This document shows positions 54,232 through 62,146 of a DNA stretch of 64,000 nt, piece by piece. The stretch comes from Bog-756 sp963841885 (GTDB taxonomy: Bacteria > Actinomycetota > Acidimicrobiia > Acidimicrobiales > RAAP-2), in the NCBI GenBank assembly GCA_963841885.1, contig CAWJEK010000013.1, forward strand, positions 1-64,000, written 5' to 3'. The notes under the pieces were generated by a model, which did not search any database, was not told the DNA's origin, and saw only the letters and a list, made by a program, of their open reading frames with translations. Positions within the stretch are counted from its first letter, which is position 1. Every line of letters begins with the position of its first letter. Position numbers and translations under genes: made by a program.

Positions 54232-54341
54232 CGCCCCCCGCTGCCGCCCGAGGCCCAGCCTCGCCCCCCGCCGCCGCCCGAAGTCCAGCTGCGCCACCCG
54301 CTGCCGCTCAAACTCCAGCCGCGCCACCCGCCGCCCACGCC
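54232..54341. repeat. 30-bp tandem repeat, 3.3 copies
   Basis: Units start at 54232, 54262, 54292 and 54322. Each begins CGCC(C/A)CCCGC and carries a CCAGC near its end. They fill the gap between the convergent hydrolase and arfB genes. Divergence between copies is about 20%. Confidence 0.75.
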
Positions 54342-54390
54342 CTCAGTCGAGCGCCCTGCTGCCGCAGCTGCCGTTCCGAGAGCCCCGTCC

Positions 54391-54873
54391 TCAGTCGTCG
54401 AGATCGGGACGACGGGACCGCTTCCGCTCCGAGAGCCTGCGCTTGTCGGCCAGGCGCCGCTCCTTGGCCCCCTTCGACGGTCGGGTGGGACGTCGTGCCT
54501 TGTCGACGTGGAGGGCGGCGACCAGACGCTCGCGCAGCCGTTCGACGGCGAGCTGCCGGTTGCGCAGCTGCGACCGCTGCTCGTCGACCACCACCCGGAC
54601 CTCGGGGCCCAGCTTCTCGAGCAGCCGCGACCGCTGGTACGGACCGAGCGAGGGCGACGTCGCCACGTCGAAGCGCAGCTCCACCCGCGTCGCCACCTTG
54701 TTGGCGTGCTGGCCACCGGGGCCGCCGCTCGGGGTGAACCGGAACTGCAGCTCGGACACGGGGATGCGCAGCGACTGGGTGACGCGCACCACCTCCGGAC
54801 CGCCCCCGCCGCCGGGTCCATCCTCCGCACCGCCGGGCGGCCGACCCCGGACCCCACCCGGTCCGTCAGTCAC
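54391..54873 (-). CDS. arfB: Alternative ribosome-rescue factor ArfB (release-factor-like hydrolase)
   Basis: The 160-residue protein has the GGQ peptide-release motif in FTPSGGPGGQHANKVATR and a basic C-terminal tail (KGAKERRLADKRRLSERKRS) that enters the mRNA channel. ArfB frees stalled ribosomes. GTG 54873 overlaps the end of the upstream FAH gene. It adds a 45-residue Gly-rich leader compared with E. coli, so an internal start near TQSLRIPVSELQ is possible. Confidence 0.88.
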   Translation of the reverse strand: MTDGPGGVRGRPPGGAEDGPGGGGGPEVVRVTQSLRIPVSELQFRFTPSGGPGGQHANKVATRVELRFDVATSPSLGPYQRSRLLEKLGPEVRVVVDEQRSQLRNRQLAVERLRERLVAALHVDKARRPTRPSKGAKERRLADKRRLSERKRSRRPDLDD

Positions 54874-55744
54874 CGGAGGCGCTCTCCCCGGGCTCGTCGA
54901 CCACCGCATTGGTGAGCTCTCCCACCCCGTCCACAGCCACCGTCACCGTGTCACCGGCCACCAACCAGCGGGGCGGATCGGAGGCCGCCCCGACGCCGGC
55001 GGGGGTGCCGGTGGCCAAGACGGTCCCCGGCTCCAGGGTCATCGCCTCCGACAGGTGGGCGATCATGGCGGCGCAGGTGAACACCATGTCCGCGGTGCTC
55101 CCGTCCTGGCGGAGTTCGCCATCCACCCACGTCCGCACGCGGAGGGACTGCGGGTCGGGCACCTCGTCCGCCGTCACCACCCACGGCCCCATGGGTCCGT
55201 GGGTGTCGAAGCTCTTTCCGAGCGTCATGGTGGGGGTCCGGCGCTGCCAGTCCCTGACGCTCACGTCATTGACGACGGTGTAGCCGGCCACCATCTCGAG
55301 GGCCCGCTCCTCGGGCACGTGACGGCACCGCCGACCGATGACCACACCCAGCTCACCCTCGTAGTCGACCATGGCCGACACCCTCGGAACCTCGATGGAT
55401 GCGCCGGGCCCGACCACACAGGACGACAGCTTGGTGAACCAGGTCTGGTCACGGGGTCGTTCGCCTCCCATCTCGCGGATGTGGTCCCCGTAGTTGCGGG
55501 CGATCCCGAGGAATGCCGGCGGACGGGGAACGGGGGCCAGCAGTCGCACGTCCGCCAGTGCGACACGGTTGGCCGTCGACATGGCCGCGCGCTCGAGCCC
55601 CGGACGGGCGTCGTCGCCGAGGGCGAGCACCTCGACGATCGTGGCCGGGAGACCCACCGCCGGATCGGTGAGGTCGACGACCTCGTCCCCCAGCACGAGG
55701 CCGACGCGGGCCCGGCCACCGATCGACATCGTCACCAGGCGCAT
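54866..55744 (-). CDS. Fumarylacetoacetate hydrolase family protein
   Basis: The 292-residue protein has the FAH C-terminal fold with metal-binding acids in DYEGELGVVIGRR and NDVSVRDWQRR, and the LATGTPAGVG motif near the end. Family members cleave or decarboxylate beta-keto acids in aromatic degradation; the exact substrate is unknown. ATG 55744 follows a TAGCTT box by six bases. It is coupled to arfB by overlap. Confidence 0.92.
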   Translation of the reverse strand: MRLVTMSIGGRARVGLVLGDEVVDLTDPAVGLPATIVEVLALGDDARPGLERAAMSTANRVALADVRLLAPVPRPPAFLGIARNYGDHIREMGGERPRDQTWFTKLSSCVVGPGASIEVPRVSAMVDYEGELGVVIGRRCRHVPEERALEMVAGYTVVNDVSVRDWQRRTPTMTLGKSFDTHGPMGPWVVTADEVPDPQSLRVRTWVDGELRQDGSTADMVFTCAAMIAHLSEAMTLEPGTVLATGTPAGVGAASDPPRWLVAGDTVTVAVDGVGELTNAVVDEPGESASGD

Positions 55745-55750
55745 GCCCCG

Positions 55751-55756
55751 AAGCTA
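55751..55756 (-). promoter_or_regulatory. -10 box of a leaderless promoter (FAH gene)
   Basis: TAGCTT on the minus strand lies six bases before ATG 55744. Confidence 0.45.
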
Positions 55757-55779
55757 TCGGGACCCGGCCACCCCGGTCC

Positions 55780-55785
55780 TACACT
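55780..55785 (+). promoter_or_regulatory. -10 box of a leaderless promoter (SDR gene)
   Basis: TACACT ends six bases before ATG 55792. Together with 55751-55756 it makes a 47-base divergent region with two leaderless promoters. Confidence 0.45.
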
Positions 55786-55791
55786 TCGGCG

Positions 55792-56557
55792 ATGAACTCC
55801 GACCCCGGAACCGTGCCCCCCCGACGACCGACTCGCCGGGCAGGTCGTGCTCGTGACCGGCTCCTCGTCGGGCATCGGCGCGGCGACCGCCCACCGCTTC
55901 GCGACCCAGGGCGCCACCGTCGTCGTCAACTCCGCGACCTCGGTCGAGGCCGGCCGAGCCGTCGCCGCCGAACTCGGCGGGGCTACCTACGTCCAGGCGG
56001 ACGTGTCGGTCGAGGCCGACTGCGACCGACTGGTGGAGGAGGTGCTGGCCGCCCACGGCCGACTCGACGTCCTCGTCAACAATGCCGGTACCACCGCCGT
56101 GATCCCGCACGGTGACCTCGAGGCCGCCACCCCGGACGTGTGGCGGCGAATCTTCGACGTCAACGTGATCGGCACGTGGCAGCTGACGGTGGCGGCCGTG
56201 CCGCACCTGCGCGCGTCCGGGCGGGGCCACGTCGTCAACGTGTCGTCCCTCGCCGGCTCCCGGCCGGTGGGCAGCTCGATCCCCTACGCCTGCTCGAAGG
56301 CGGCGGTCAGCCACATGACCCGGCTGCTGGCCAACACCCTCGGTCCGGACATCCGGGTGAACGCCGTGGCCCCCGGCCTCGTCGACACCCCGTGGACCGA
56401 GGACTGGACGGTGGTGCGAGAGTTCGTGCGGGCCCAGGCCCCCCTCCAGCGGGCCGCCACCCCCGACGACGTGGCCGAGGTGATCATCGGGTTGGCCCGC
56501 GCCTCCTACGTGACGGGCGAGGTGGTGCTGGTCGACGGCGGACTCAACCTGCGTTGA
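55792..56557 (+). CDS. Short-chain dehydrogenase/reductase (frameshift in a C7 run)
   Basis: NAD(P)-binding TGSSSGIGAATA, NNAGTTA, the catalytic serine in NVSSLAG and tyrosine/lysine in YACSKAAV, and the ending GEVVLVDGGLNLR are all present. The annotated start lies before a run of seven C near 55822; a one-base change there joins MNSDPGTVPP to DDRLAGQVVLVTGSS. The corrected length is about 255 residues. It is divergent from the FAH gene. Substrate not known. Confidence 0.9.
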
Positions 56558-57095
56558 GCGCGTCCCACGTGGAGCGATCCAGTCGCCACAGCACGTGCGG
56601 CTGCGACGGAAAGAACGACATCGTCCGCTCCTCCCCCGGTCGGTAGCCGAGGCGCCGGGCCACGGCCTGCGAACGGGTGTTGGTCGGGAGGATGCAGCTG
56701 AACAGGGTGTCCTCGCCCAGTTCGTCGAACCCGTAGCGCACGGACCGGGCGCCGGCCTCGGTGGCGTAACCCGATCCCCAGTACGCCGGATCGAGCATCC
56801 AGCCGACCTCGACGCCGGGCCAGTCCTCGTCGGGTCGCCAGTAGAGGCCCGCCCGGCCGACGAACCGGCCGGTGGCCCGCTCCTCGAGGGCCCACTGGCC
56901 CAGCCCCTTCACCTCCCACAGGCCGGCGAACAGGGTCAGCGACCGCCAGGCGTCGGCGGGCGAGAAGTCGTCCGGCACGTGCAGGGCGGCCCGCACCTCC
57001 GGAGTCGTCATGGCGGCGAACAGCGGCTCGGCGTCCCCGGATCGGAACGGCCGCAGGACCAGACGGTCCGTGACGAGGGTGGGGCACGAGGTCAC
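56544..57095 (-). CDS. GNAT-family N-acetyltransferase
   Basis: The 183-residue protein matches RimJ-like GNAT proteins: TDRLVLRPFRSGDAEPLF at the N-terminus, VEVGWMLDPAYWGSGYATEAG as the acetyl-CoA loop, and TNTRSQAVARRLGYRP. GTG 57095 (or 57098) is the likely start, since the upstream frame belongs to the opposite-strand glycosylase gene. It ends inside the SDR 3' end (14-base convergent overlap). Confidence 0.88.
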   Translation of the reverse strand: MTSCPTLVTDRLVLRPFRSGDAEPLFAAMTTPEVRAALHVPDDFSPADAWRSLTLFAGLWEVKGLGQWALEERATGRFVGRAGLYWRPDEDWPGVEVGWMLDPAYWGSGYATEAGARSVRYGFDELGEDTLFSCILPTNTRSQAVARRLGYRPGEERTMSFFPSQPHVLWRLDRSTWDALNAG

Positions 57096-57140
57096 CACCA
57101 GAGTCAACCACTCCGGCCCGAGCCGCGGCACCCGCACCGG

Positions 57141-57146
57141 TACGCT
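57141..57146 (+). promoter_or_regulatory. -10 box of a leaderless promoter (mug)
   Basis: TACGCT ends six bases before GTG 57153. Confidence 0.45.
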
Positions 57147-57152
57147 CCCTGC

Positions 57153-57932
57153 GTGCCCGAGCCGCTCCCGCTCCACGTCCCGCCGGCCCCCGACACGCTG
57201 GAGGCACCGTCCCGGCGCGGGGCGCCCTGGCGGCTCGATGCCACCACCACCGCCCCCGACAACCTGCCCCTCCTGTTCCACCGGGCCCACCGGAACCTGA
57301 CCCCGGGCACCCGGATCGACGTGGCGGTGGCGCCGGAGCTGGCGGACGACCGGCTCATCGACCTGGTGGCGGGAGCGGGATGGTGGTTCCCCGACGGACC
57401 GTCGACGGCTCCCGGTCGCCGCCGGGTCCGCGTCGAGCGACGCCCCACACTGGCCGACTCCGTGGGCCCCGGCATGCGCCTGTTGGTCTGCGGCATCAAC
57501 CCGTCCCCGTACAGCGCCGCCGTCGGCGTCGGATACGGCCGTCCGGGCAACCGTTTCTGGCCCGCCGCCCTGGCCGCCGGGATCGCTCCCGTCGACCGGG
57601 ACCCGGTCGCCGCCCTGGCGGCCGGCATGGGGATGACCGACTTCGCCAAGCGGGCCACGGCGAAAGCGGCGGAGGTGACCCGGAAGGAGCACGAGGAGGG
57701 GTTCGCCCGGGTCACCCGACTCGTGGAGTGGCTGCAGCCCGGTGCCGTGTGCTTCGTGGGGCTGTCGGGCTGGCGGACGGTAGTCGACCCGCGGGCCGGA
57801 CCGGGCGTCCAGCCCGACACCATCGCCGGTCGCCCCGCCTACGTGATGCCCTCCACCAGCGGGCTCAACGCCCGGACACCGCCCGCCGAGCTGGCCCGCC
57901 ACCTGGCTGCGGCCTGGGAGGCGGGGAGCTGA
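57153..57932 (+). CDS. mug: Mismatch-specific uracil/thymine DNA glycosylase with N-terminal extension
   Basis: The C-terminal 165 residues are a Mug/TDG-type uracil-DNA glycosylase: VCGINPSPYSAAVG with the catalytic asparagine region, GNRFWPA and MPSTSGLNARTPP. It removes uracil or thymine from G-mismatches. The first 90 residues are not part of the usual enzyme; the segment LLFHRAHRNLTPGTRIDVAV and LIDLVAGAGWWF resembles the end of a methyltransferase-like domain. GTG 57153 is supported by the TACGCT box six bases upstream. Confidence 0.9.
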   Translation: MPEPLPLHVPPAPDTLEAPSRRGAPWRLDATTTAPDNLPLLFHRAHRNLTPGTRIDVAVAPELADDRLIDLVAGAGWWFPDGPSTAPGRRRVRVERRPTLADSVGPGMRLLVCGINPSPYSAAVGVGYGRPGNRFWPAALAAGIAPVDRDPVAALAAGMGMTDFAKRATAKAAEVTRKEHEEGFARVTRLVEWLQPGAVCFVGLSGWRTVVDPRAGPGVQPDTIAGRPAYVMPSTSGLNARTPPAELARHLAAAWEAGS

Positions 57933-57978
57933 CCGGAGAGGCGGCGGGGCTGACAGGCCGGCGCGGGGCGGCGAAAGC

Positions 57979-59583
57979 TCAATCCGGCTCCGGACCCTCC
58001 TGGAATCTCACGACATGACCGTCCTCGGTGAGCGAGACCCCCTCGCTCATGGTCTCCCCTCGGAAGTACCTGGGCGAGACCACCCGCATGGCGACCATGA
58101 AGACCAGTCCGGCCACCGCCGTGATGATCCCGATCAGGAGGACACCGCCGATGTCCCAGTGGGGGAAGAACGGCATCGACCACGTCGTGTAGCTGTAGTC
58201 CGGCTCGAGGGCCAGGTAGACGTTCCACCCCAGGAAGCCGAACAGCATCACGCCGCTGAGGAAGGGCATGATCCCGAGATTCATCAACGACTTGGCGTTG
58301 CGGGTGAGATGGCGCCGATAGTGCCACGCACAGGCGAAGCCGGTGATGCCCAGGTAGAGGGCGATGAAGAACGTGGAGGAGGTGACCGAGTCGCTGATCA
58401 CGTTGCCACCCGATGCCCAGTTGACCGAGAGGTAGAAGATCACCGACGCCACCGAGAAGACGACCGTCGACACCGTCGGCGACCGGTACTTCGGGTGGAT
58501 CCGGCCGAACGCGGCGGGAATGGCCTTGTGGAACGCCATCGACAGCGTGGTCCGGGCATTCGGGAGGATCGTCGTCTGGGCCGTGGCGGCCGTCGAGGTC
58601 AGCACCATCAGGATCAGCATCCGGCTGAGGAACTGACCGAGGCCCGAGGTGCCGAATATGGCGCTCCCGAGGACCGAGAGGACGTCGTTCTGGTGGGCCG
58701 GATTGCCCAGTCCGATGCCCTGCGTACCGATGCCCGCGAACGACTGCACCGAGGTGGTCACCAGCAGATAGGTGATGAGCAGGATGATGGTCGACACGAC
58801 CCCCGCCGTGCCCGGTGCGCCCCGCGGATCGGACGTCTCCTCGTTGAGCGACACGGTCGTGTCCCACCCCCAGTAGATGAACACCATCAGGAGCATGCCC
58901 TCCATGAAGGTGTTGAACGAACTGAGCTTGAACGGGTTGAACCAGGACCACGAAGGGTCGAGGTGGCCGATCGGCGCGGTGCCGTGGCCGACCTTCCACA
59001 ACGCCACCGCGGCCAGGATGACCAGCATGACCGTCTCGATGATGATCAGCGCGATCTGGATGCGGGCCGCCACCTGGATGCCCCGGTAGCAGAGGTAGGT
59101 CAACAGGACGATCCATCCGATGCCGACCAACAGCACCCAGCCACTGGTGGCGTCGGAGCCGATCCCGTTGGCACCGAACAGGAAGAAGACGTACTGGCCG
59201 GCGATCTGCGCGTAGCTCGCCATCACCAGGAGGTCCGCGGCCACCTGACCCCATCCCCCGGCGAACCACCCGGTCCGGGGGCCGAGTGCGCGGGCCGCCC
59301 AGGTGAACGAGCTCCCGCAGTCGGGGTCCGCGGTGTTCATCTCCTTGTTCGCCCACGAGGAGAAGAACATCGGGACGAAGGCCAGGAGGACGAGCAACGG
59401 GGTCTGGACGCCGACGATCACCACCACGAATCCGAGCGTCGCCGCCATCGAGTAGGCCGGTGCCGTCGATGCGAGCCCCACCGCCGTGCTGGTCACCAGG
59501 CCGATGGCGTTGGTCTTCAGGCCCTTCGGCTCGGGTGAGTCGTACGTGGCACCACCGGGGTCGACGATCGCACCGTCACTCAT
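57979..59583 (-). CDS. APC-superfamily amino acid permease
   Basis: The 534-residue transporter has about 12 membrane helices and the APC opening GLVTSTAVGLASTAPAYSMA, plus the helix 6/8 segment IYWGWDTTVSLNEET. It likely imports an amino acid or polyamine across the cytoplasmic membrane. ATG 59583 is preceded by a GGAGA site. A TetR-type operator-like palindrome lies 57 bases upstream. The C-terminus is cytoplasmic and hydrophilic. Confidence 0.92.
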   Translation of the reverse strand: MSDGAIVDPGGATYDSPEPKGLKTNAIGLVTSTAVGLASTAPAYSMAATLGFVVVIVGVQTPLLVLLAFVPMFFSSWANKEMNTADPDCGSSFTWAARALGPRTGWFAGGWGQVAADLLVMASYAQIAGQYVFFLFGANGIGSDATSGWVLLVGIGWIVLLTYLCYRGIQVAARIQIALIIIETVMLVILAAVALWKVGHGTAPIGHLDPSWSWFNPFKLSSFNTFMEGMLLMVFIYWGWDTTVSLNEETSDPRGAPGTAGVVSTIILLITYLLVTTSVQSFAGIGTQGIGLGNPAHQNDVLSVLGSAIFGTSGLGQFLSRMLILMVLTSTAATAQTTILPNARTTLSMAFHKAIPAAFGRIHPKYRSPTVSTVVFSVASVIFYLSVNWASGGNVISDSVTSSTFFIALYLGITGFACAWHYRRHLTRNAKSLMNLGIMPFLSGVMLFGFLGWNVYLALEPDYSYTTWSMPFFPHWDIGGVLLIGIITAVAGLVFMVAMRVVSPRYFRGETMSEGVSLTEDGHVVRFQEGPEPD

Positions 59584-59639
59584 CGCGCGTCTCCGTACGC
59601 CGCAGGTCTCATCCAACCCTCCTGGTCGGTCGGTCCCGC

Positions 59640-59657
59640 TGACCGACCGTTCAGTCA
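59640..59657. promoter_or_regulatory. TetR-type operator-like palindrome upstream of the permease
   Basis: TGACCGACCGTTCAGTCA matches its own reverse complement at 14 of 18 positions and has the TGAC...GTCA ends of many TetR-family operators. It overlaps the stop codon of the monooxygenase gene. Confidence 0.4.
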
Positions 59658-59954
59658 GGCTAGGCCACCGACCGGGGCGTAATGGTCGACCTCCGGGGGC
59701 GTCTCGAAGAAGGGTCCGATGTGGGACCGCCATTCGGCGAACCGGTCCGATTCGCGGAAGCCCACGGTGTGATCCTCCAGGGTCTCCCATTCGACCAGCA
59801 GGAGGTACCGGTCGGGTGATTCCACTCCCCGGTGGAGCCGGAGCGAGAGGAACCCGGGAGATGCGGATATCACCTGCCGCGCCCGGGCGAGGGCCGCCTC
59901 GAACTCCCGGTGGCGATCGGGGTGGACGGAGATGAGGGCATGCTCGAGGATCAT
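59655..59954 (-). CDS. Antibiotic biosynthesis monooxygenase (ABM) domain protein
   Basis: A 99-residue ferredoxin-like protein: ALISVHPDRHREFEAALARA, then GFLSLRLHRGVESPDRYLLLVEW and a conserved HTVGFRESDRFAEWR. ABM-fold proteins act as small monooxygenases or unknown-function dimers; no cofactor site is visible. ATG 59954 follows a TAGCGT box by eight bases (59963-59968). The permease starts 71 bases downstream. Confidence 0.88.
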   Translation of the reverse strand: MILEHALISVHPDRHREFEAALARARQVISASPGFLSLRLHRGVESPDRYLLLVEWETLEDHTVGFRESDRFAEWRSHIGPFFETPPEVDHYAPVGGLA

Positions 59955-60138
59955 GCACGGAGACGCTACCGGGGCTCCTACCGCCGCCTGGACCGGCGCC
60001 CCCGGGTGCCTGCAGGGGGTTCCGGGCCGGACCGGGGGCGTCGGAGCCGTCGCACGGGGATCGATTCGACCGTCGCCGGGCACCGGTAGCGTCGGGTGGG
60101 TCAGCCGGTGTCACCGGCACCTGTGGGAGGTACCGAGC

Positions 60139-60798
60139 ATGAAGATCGAGATCTGGTCCGACGTGGTGTGCCCCTGGTGCTACATCGGGAAGCGGAATCT
60201 CGAGGTGGCGCTCACCGGTTTCGAGCACGCCGACCAGGTCGAGATCGAGTGGCGGAGCTACGAGCTCGACCCGACCACGCCGCGGCGGGTCGAACTATCG
60301 ATGGACGAGGTGCTGTCCCGCAAATACGGTATGAGCCAGGAGGAGGCCGTGGCGGCCAACCAGCGCATGACCGAGCTGGCCGCCACCGTCGGGCTCGACT
60401 ACCACCTCGACCGGGTCCAGATCGGGAACACCTTCGACGCCCATCGACTGATCCACCTGGCGGCCGCTGAGGGCCGGGGCGGGGCGATGAAGGAGCGGCT
60501 GCTCCGGGCCTACTTCACCGAGGGCCGGGCCGTCTCGGACCCTGCGACCCTCACCGAGCTGGCCACCGAGGTGGGATTGGATCCCGACCGGGTGGCCGCG
60601 GTGCTCGAAGGCGACGAGTTCGCCGACGAGGTCCGGGCGGACGAGACCCGGGCCATGGAGCTGGGTTCGACCGGCGTCCCCTTCTTCGTGTTCGACGAAC
60701 GCCTCGGCGTCCCGGGCGCCCAGCCGCCGGACGTCCTGCTGCGCCTGCTGCAGCGGGCGTGGGACACGTCCTCGCAGGCGGTGGCCGACTCGGCCTGA
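60139..60798 (+). CDS. DsbA-family FrnE-like oxidoreductase
   Basis: The 219-residue protein has the thioredoxin-fold active site SDVVCPWCYIGKRNL (CPWC) and the family ending TGVPFFVFDERLGVPGAQP with the cis-proline. FrnE/YwbO proteins are cytosolic disulfide oxidoreductases, often linked to polyketide or stress functions. ATG 60139 has a GGGAGG site. There is no signal peptide. Confidence 0.94.
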   Translation: MKIEIWSDVVCPWCYIGKRNLEVALTGFEHADQVEIEWRSYELDPTTPRRVELSMDEVLSRKYGMSQEEAVAANQRMTELAATVGLDYHLDRVQIGNTFDAHRLIHLAAAEGRGGAMKERLLRAYFTEGRAVSDPATLTELATEVGLDPDRVAAVLEGDEFADEVRADETRAMELGSTGVPFFVFDERLGVPGAQPPDVLLRLLQRAWDTSSQAVADSA

Positions 60799-60812
60799 TC
60801 CTGCCCGGCCCC

Positions 60813-60868
60813 GCCGCCCTACTGCCGCCGCCCGCCTACCGCCGCCCTACTGCCGCCGCCCGCCTGAC
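60813..60868. repeat. 28-bp tandem duplication
   Basis: GCCGCCCTACTGCCGCCGCC plus eight more bases is repeated directly after itself with two or three differences at the end of the second copy. A partial third copy overlaps the end of the LLM gene. Confidence 0.75.
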
Positions 60869-60878
60869 CGCCGTCCCA

Positions 60879-61781
60879 CTACCGCAGGCCGTCGAGGGCC
60901 GGAGCCAGGGCCCGCCACTCCGGCCACGGGACCTCGGACAGGCGGCCCGCCAGGACCTGCAGGACCACGTGGTCGGCCCCGGAGTCGAGGTGCTCACGGA
61001 CCCGCTCCAGAACGGCCTCGACGCCCCCTCGGACGACCAGGGCGTCGGCCAGTCGCCGGGTTCCGCCCGAGACCAGGTCCTCTTCGGCGAAGCCCTGGCG
61101 CCGCCAGCTGTTCCGGTAGTTCGGCAGTTCGGTGTAGACGGCGAGGTGTCGGTGGGCGCGCCGCAGGCTCTCCTCGCGGTCCTGGTCGAGCACCAGTGCC
61201 TGTTCCACGACGAGGAGCGGGGCCTCGCCCAGGGTCTCCCGGGCTGAAGCGGTGTGGGCCGGCGTCACCAGATAGGTGTGGGCGCCGGCCGTCCGGTCCC
61301 GTGCCAGACCCAGCATCCGGGGACCGAGGGCGGCCAGTACGACCGGGGGGAGGACGGGGTCCGCCCCCCGGTAGAAGGCCGAGTCCAGCCCGTCGAGGAA
61401 GTCGGTCATGGCCTCGACCGGGGGCAGGTACGGGGTCTTACGGATGCCTTCCACGGCCGGACGGTGACTGACGCCGAGACCCAGGACGAAGCGCCCCGGC
61501 GCCAGCGACTCGAGCAGCCGGGCGGCGCCGTTGGCGGCGACGGGTCCCCGCCCGTAGATGGTGGCGATACCGGTCCCGACCACCAGTCGGCCGGTGGCGG
61601 CCAGGAGGGACTGGGCGTTGGTGAAGGCCTCCCGGCCCAGGGCCTCGGGGATCCACAACGACCCGTAGCCCAGGTCGTCCAGCTCGGCCGCCGCCTCCTG
61701 GGCCGCCGGTCCCGGAAGAGCCTCGAGGGATGGCGTCCAGAGCCCCGTCCGGGTGGTGCGGAGGGCCTCGCCGGCGGTCAT
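60879..61781 (-). CDS. LLM-class F420-dependent oxidoreductase (TIGR03620-like)
   Basis: The 300-residue TIM-barrel protein has AAAELDDLGYGSLWIPEALG, then TGIATIYGRGP and GRFVLGLGVSHRPAVEG, the family's flavin/F420-binding strands, and LPPVVLAALGPRMLGLA. Substrate is unknown. ATG 61781 is chosen because a TAGGGT box lies seven bases upstream; an upstream reading lacks homology. Confidence 0.9.
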   Translation of the reverse strand: MTAGEALRTTRTGLWTPSLEALPGPAAQEAAAELDDLGYGSLWIPEALGREAFTNAQSLLAATGRLVVGTGIATIYGRGPVAANGAARLLESLAPGRFVLGLGVSHRPAVEGIRKTPYLPPVEAMTDFLDGLDSAFYRGADPVLPPVVLAALGPRMLGLARDRTAGAHTYLVTPAHTASARETLGEAPLLVVEQALVLDQDREESLRRAHRHLAVYTELPNYRNSWRRQGFAEEDLVSGGTRRLADALVVRGGVEAVLERVREHLDSGADHVVLQVLAGRLSEVPWPEWRALAPALDGLR

Positions 61782-61788
61782 GGATCCC

Positions 61789-61794
61789 ACCCTA
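61789..61794 (-). promoter_or_regulatory. -10 box of a leaderless promoter (LLM gene)
   Basis: TAGGGT on the minus strand lies seven bases before ATG 61781. Confidence 0.45.
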
Positions 61795-61965
61795 GGAGGC
61801 ACCGCCGACCCGCCGGACCGCCTGGGCCCCGGCCGCCGTCCGGACACCCGGTCCCACCACCGGGAACGGTTCAGGTTGCCACTCCTCCGCCGACCGTTCT
61901 AGGGTGCGGTCGGGATCGGTCCGTTCAGGCGGCCAGGGGAACGGGCAACGGGTGGAGGAGGTGCG

Positions 61966-62133
61966 GTGGACGCAGTGCGCAACGGCATGTCGTGTCCGGA
62001 GTGCCGATCGGTCGAGGTGCCGAAATTGATCGTACGGGGCACCGGCAAGGGCAGCCACGGGACCAGTCTGCAGTGCCGTCGCTGCGGCCACGAGTGGTCC
62101 GACGAGCAGACCTGGAGAAGCCAGGCCTCCTGA
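61966..62133 (+). CDS. Small zinc-ribbon microprotein (55 residues)
   Basis: Read from GTG 61966, the protein starts VDAVRNGMSCPECRSVEVP and ends RSQAS. It carries two C-x2-C pairs (CPEC and CRRC) spaced 27 residues apart, with the final GHEWSDEQTW segment typical of zinc ribbons. A GGTGGAGGAGGTG ribosome-binding sequence precedes the start. It resembles the DUF5679 protein only in general layout. The function is unknown; a nucleic-acid or protein-binding role is inference. Confidence 0.72.
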   Translation: MDAVRNGMSCPECRSVEVPKLIVRGTGKGSHGTSLQCRRCGHEWSDEQTWRSQAS

Positions 62134-62146
62134 ACGGCGTCGCCGT

